Assembly: GCF_001613205.1 (NCBI RefSeq) | Contig: NZ_BDBX01000029.1 | Location: 112,443-176,442 of the forward strand | Length of the DNA: 64,000 bases | Direction of reading: 5' to 3' | Source of the DNA: Nocardia sienata NBRC 100364 | Lineage (GTDB): Bacteria; Actinomycetota; Actinomycetes; Mycobacteriales; Mycobacteriaceae | In this document: positions 60,876 to 64,000 of the stretch, in pieces | Layout of the letters: the number at the start of each line of letters is the position of its first letter | Numbering within the stretch: the first letter of the stretch is position 1 | Made by a program: the position numbers and the translations under genes | Notes under the pieces: model-generated | Told to the model about the DNA's origin: nothing | The model's input: only the letters and a program-made list of their open reading frames with translations | The model's database searches: none

Positions 60876-62248
60876 AATAGGTTCGCAGCCTCGCTGAGCA
60901 CCGCTCGCAGGATCTCTTCCATTTCCGCGAAGTGGTTCTCGTCGCAGATCAGCGGCGGGGCCAGCTGGATTATCGGATCGCTACGGTCGTCCGCCCGGCA
61001 ATAGAGTCCACCGTCGAACAGTGCTTTCGAAACGTATCCCCGCAGCACCCGCTCCTTCTCCTCGGTGCTGAACGTTTCACGACTCTTCTTGTCCTTGACC
61101 AGTTCGATTCCGAAAAAGTATCCATCGCCTCTGATATCGCCTACGAGAGGGAGATCCCCGAGGCGGTCGAGATAGGACCGGAAGACGCTACTGTTCGCCT
61201 CGACGTGGCTATTGAGCTGCTCTTTCTCGATTATGTCGAGATTGGCCAGCGCCACGGCGGCCGCCACCGGGTGCCCTCCGAACGTCAATCCGTGAGCGAA
61301 CAGGTCGTCTCCGGTCGAGAAGGGCTCGGCCAAGCGCTCATGGGCGATCATCGCTCCGAGTTGAGCGTATCCGGAGGTCAGACCTTTGGCGCAGGTGATG
61401 ATGTCCGGTCGGAAATCGTAGCGAAGCGCCCCGAAGTCCGCTCCCAGCCGCCCGAATCCACATATCACCTCGTCCGAAACGAGTAACACGTCGTAATGGT
61501 CACAGATTTCCCGGACCCGCTGAAGGTAACCAGGAGGGGGCGGAATACAACCCCCCGAATTCTGCACCGGTTCGATGAAGACGGCCGCGACGGTCTCTGG
61601 CCCCTCCTGCTCGATGGCCTCGGCGATCGAATCGGCAGCCCATAATCCGAAGCCGACGGGATCGAGGCTTCGGTCGGCGCGCCGGTAGTAGTTTGTGTTG
61701 GGCACGCGAACGACAGCGGGGACGAGCGGCTCGAAATCGATGCGTGCATCGGGAAGTCCGGTTATCGACAGCGCGCCCATCGTCGCGCCGTGATACGAAT
61801 CGTAACGGGACAGCGCCTTGTACTTCTGCGGGCGGCCGGTGCGCCGATAGTAGGCTCGGGCCAGCTTCCACGCCGTCTCGACGGCTTCGGAGCCCCCCGT
61901 GGTGAAGAAGACGCGGTTCAGGTCGCCGGGTGCCATGCTCGCGAGCCTGGTGGCCAGCTCGATCGCCGGTGTGTGCGCATACGACCAGAGCGGAAAGTAC
62001 GCCAGTTCACTCGCTTGGCGTGCGGCGGCCTCGGCGAGCTCGGGCCGGCCGTGCCCGACCTGCACCACGAAGAGCCCGGAGAGCCCGTCGAGGTAGCGAC
62101 GGCCGGTGACATCGAAAACGTAGGGCCCCTCACCCCGCACGATCACCGCTGTGTCCGATGCGTCCTTGGAAGCGAGCCGAGTGAAATGCATCCAGAGGTG
62201 GTCGGAGACGGCGCTGACTCCGGGGCGATCATGAATAGTCAAAGTCAT
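60872..62248 (-). CDS. Class III (omega-amino acid / polyamine) aminotransferase
   Basis: A 458-aa PLP enzyme of the class III family: [65 protein letters not shown] (PLP Asp) and [18 protein letters not shown] (Schiff-base Lys). It is closest by eye to pyruvate-dependent putrescine/beta-alanine transaminases. The ATG at 62248 excludes an upstream extension that lies in remnant ribosomal DNA. First gene of a tight three-gene operon with a diamine-forming decarboxylase and a spermidine synthase fusion, so it may supply or consume an amine of that pathway. Confidence 0.9.
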
Positions 62249-62423
62249 TGTCCTGCAAAATTTTCGGCCGGGCATCGCCCCGCCTCGCGCAACGTAGGAA
62301 CCACATGAAAGTAGGCAATGCGAGACCTGGCGGTCAATGCCGGGAGCCGTAGGGAAAACCCTATATTCGGGCTACGCGTCCGACACCCCCATGCAATTTC
62401 CGGTACATGTTGAATCCCGCCCA
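62249..62423. other. Spacer upstream of the polyamine operon
   Basis: 175 nt between the aminotransferase start and the rpsQ fragment. It is AT-richer than its surroundings (for example near 62320-62360) and probably holds the operon promoter; no clear operator was seen. Confidence 0.4.
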
Positions 62424-62533
62424 GGCCTTCTCCAGGACCTCGACCAGCCGCCACCGCTTGGTGGCCGACGTGGGCCGGGTCTCGATCAGCTGCACGAGAT
62501 CGCCGACACCGGCGATCTCGTTCTCGTCGTGCG
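62424..62533 (-). pseudogene. rpsQ: rpsQ fragment (C-terminal part of ribosomal protein S17)
   Basis: The minus strand encodes [20 protein letters not shown] and then [16 protein letters not shown], the last 37 or so residues of S17. The normal stop is missing; the frame runs on into unrelated sequence. The N-terminal half of S17 is absent, and the fragment is joined directly to an rplP fragment, so everything between (the end of L16, all of L29, the start of S17) has been lost. Not functional; an intact rpsQ must exist elsewhere. Confidence 0.88.
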
Positions 62534-62535
62534 CC

Positions 62536-62779
62536 GATCTCCTCGTTGGGGTAACTCATCTCGAACATCACGCGACCGGGCTTGACGTTCGCGACCCACC
62601 ACTCCGGCGAACCCTTGCCGGAACCCATTCGGGTTTCGGCCGGCTTCTTGGTGAGCGGACGATCCGGGTTAGATGTTGAACCAGATCTTGCCGCCACGCT
62701 CGATGTGGCGGGTCATCGCGATACGCGCCGACTCGATCTGCCGGTTGGTCACATACGCCGGCTCCAGCGCCTGGATCCC
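62536..62779 (-). pseudogene. rplP: rplP fragment (internal part of ribosomal protein L16, frameshifted)
   Basis: Reading from 62779, [36 protein letters not shown] and then, one frame over, [43 protein letters not shown] reproduce the middle of L16. A single extra A at 62669-62671 creates a TAA stop after FNI. The first 40 or so and last 25 or so residues are missing. The high residual similarity shows a recent origin. Same strand and same order as in the standard S10 operon (rplP before rpsQ). Confidence 0.9.
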
Positions 62780-62874
62780 ACCTTTCCATGCGCTCGATAT
62801 CGTCCAAGATGCGATACCCAGGCAGTCCCGATAGCGTCACCGCCAACCTCCGGCAACCAGGAAGGACTATCACC

Positions 62875-63339
62875 GTGGTCGACCGCCACGTTATCGACGT
62901 TCACATCCTGCTCACCCGCGACCAACAGTTGCTGCTCACCCAACGACGTGGCGGCGCCTTCGACGGAGAGTGGCACCTGCCCTCCGGCAAAGTCGACGCC
63001 GGGGAACCGTTGACCGCTGCCGCCGCCCGCGAGGCGAAAGAAGAAGTCGGCGTCATCATTGACCCCGCCCACTTGCGGTTCGTCCACGCCGCCCACGTCG
63101 CAAACTCCGGCCCCGAACCCCGGCTCGGCGTCTTCTTCGAAGCCTCCGAGTGGACCGGAGAACCGGTCAACCAGGAACCCGACAAGTGCAGCGACGTTCG
63201 CTGGTTCCCCGTCGATCAACTTCCCGACAACCTCATCGCCTATCCCGCGGCCGGCATTCGCACCTTTCTCGACGCCGAAAACAGCGAGGCATTCAGCGAA
63301 ATCGGGTGGAAATCGACGCCGGCCACCATCAATCACTAA
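62875..63339 (+). CDS. NUDIX hydrolase (MutT-like)
   Basis: A 154-aa NUDIX protein with the box GKVDAGEPLTAAAAREAKEEVGV preceded by FDGEWHLPS, and VRWFPVDQLPDNL near the C-terminus. GTG at 62875 is chosen: GGAAGGA lies 8 nt upstream, and the longer frame runs through the rplP fragment spacer. It is unrelated in detail to the NUDIX gene at 56153. Lone gene; the substrate is probably a nucleoside triphosphate or similar but not known. Similar short NUDIX genes often travel near mobile or defence regions, and the DNA to the right becomes AT-richer. Confidence 0.88.
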   Translation: MVDRHVIDVHILLTRDQQLLLTQRRGGAFDGEWHLPSGKVDAGEPLTAAAAREAKEEVGVIIDPAHLRFVHAAHVANSGPEPRLGVFFEASEWTGEPVNQEPDKCSDVRWFPVDQLPDNLIAYPAAGIRTFLDAENSEAFSEIGWKSTPATINH

Positions 63340-63372
63340 CAGAAAACGACCAGATCGGGAGGAAATCGCACT

Positions 63373-63829
63373 TTGGAGAATTTTGCAGGCTTTGGCATAA
63401 AGGGTTACAAAAGTTTCGGGAGCCGATCTATCGAGTTAATTGGGCCAATGGACAACATCCATCTAGTTGTCGAAAAAAAATCTCGGCAAGTCGAACACCC
63501 TGCATGCCATGACGGAGATCGTATCGAGATTCCGCACCAGGTTACAACGAATTTCTACTATTGGAGAAGTCTCGCTCGATAGCTCTAGCATACCCAGAAA
63601 CCAGCGAGATAACGACACACTGACTGTCAGCATCGGCCTCAAACTCACCGCCGAGGTTCTTGAGCCTTTTGCATCGCATCTACATTCGGAACACGACCGG
63701 AAGAGTCACGTAGATATCGTAAGCTTATTCAGTACGGAAGCTTACTGTCGTGGCCACCCAGGAGTCTTCTGGCTCGATTTCGTTGCAAAGCGTGATTCAG
63801 TGAACAAGCGGATGGGACGCAACGACTAG
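63373..63829 (+). pseudogene. AAA/SMC-like P-loop ATPase fragment, frameshifted at an A8 run
   Basis: The first frame encodes MENFAGFGIKGYKSFGSRSI, ELIGPMDNIHLVVE; a second frame, one base removed, continues with KNLGKSNTLHAMTEIVSRFR and runs to a stop at 63829. Together they look like the N-terminus of an ABC/RecF-like ATPase of the overcoming-lysogenisation or retron/phage-defence kind, in which GKNNSGKSN would be the Walker A loop; here the first Gly is Glu. The switch falls in GAAAAAAAAT at about 63472-63481. It is either a pseudogene, a sequence error, or slippage-dependent. Even if restored, the protein (about 150 aa) lacks Walker B. The region is markedly AT-richer than the rest, which suggests transfer. 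Confidence 0.6.
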
Positions 63830-64000
63830 TTCAACTCGGCGCTGAATCAGCAGAAAATCCGCCCGCGTGGATATACGTTTCGATATAAACCAATCAAATA
63901 CACAAACACCGAATCCTCTGGAACTTGTTCACGTTATAGGCACAGACGCGAGCGCCCTGAGTCACTATGCTCTGGACGTAGCACCCGAAGCCGCCGGGGC
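63830..64000. other. AT-richer tail of the window, nothing recognised
   Basis: The last 171 nt after the ATPase fragment have the same low GC as that fragment. A short frame from about 63900 (AATCCTCTGGAACTTGTTCA) could be the start or middle of another protein, but it is cut by the window end. Confidence 0.3.

Overview
The window looks like the chromosome of a high-GC mycolic-acid actinomycete, most likely Nocardia or a close relative. The support is the GC-rich coding, frequent GTG and TTG starts, DtxR/IdeR-type iron boxes, a nocobactin/mycobactin-type siderophore locus, and DUF1023-type hydrolases. No rRNA, tRNA, CRISPR array, transposase or integrase was recognised.

The backbone is the S10-spc ribosomal protein locus, all on the minus strand but broken into three pieces. 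From right to left, which is the direction of transcription, these are decayed rplP and rpsQ fragments (62779-62424), then rplN-rplX-rplE-rpsN (14974-13533), then rpsH-rplF (783 to the left edge). The canonical order and strand are kept. About 47 kb separates rpsQ' from rplN, and about 12.4 kb separates rpsN from rpsH. The 3' end of rpsN is repeated in frame as the last codons of an efflux-pump gene at the far side of the smaller block, which marks the junction.

Block 1 (1154-13136) holds an MFS efflux protein fused to carboxypeptidase-regulatory-like repeats, a nucleotide-pyrophosphatase-like phosphodiesterase, a TPM-domain membrane protein, a methyltransferase, small secreted and membrane proteins, and a duplicated two-gene module (alpha/beta hydrolase plus a partner of unknown function).

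Block 2 starts with an M13 metallopeptidase lipoprotein and a small secreted protein. It then carries the siderophore locus (18422-53558). Transcribed leftward from an iron box at 41858 are an aryl-carrier/cyclisation NRPS, two further NRPSs, a type II thioesterase, a lone ketosynthase, an AT-KR-ACP-methyltransferase PKS, and a three-gene ABC transporter. Separately iron-boxed upstream units encode a C-T protein, a formyltransferase plus a C-A-T-C NRPS, an amino-acid N-hydroxylase and a decayed adenylation-domain protein. A divergent siderophore-interacting flavoprotein has its own box. The parts suggest a phenol-methyloxazoline, formyl-hydroxamate siderophore related to nocobactin, formobactin and amamistatin, but with one more adenylation module than mycobactin needs. 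Salicylate synthase, salicylate-AMP ligase and an MbtH protein were not found here.

The right part (53610-62248) has an RluA pseudouridine synthase, a CPBP protease, a zinc-ribbon protein, a NUDIX hydrolase with an old-yellow-enzyme reductase divergent from an HxlR regulator, and a compact three-gene polyamine operon (class III aminotransferase, PLP decarboxylase, AdoMet decarboxylase-spermidine synthase fusion). The right end holds the ribosomal gene remnants, a second NUDIX gene and an AT-richer P-loop ATPase broken at a run of eight A.
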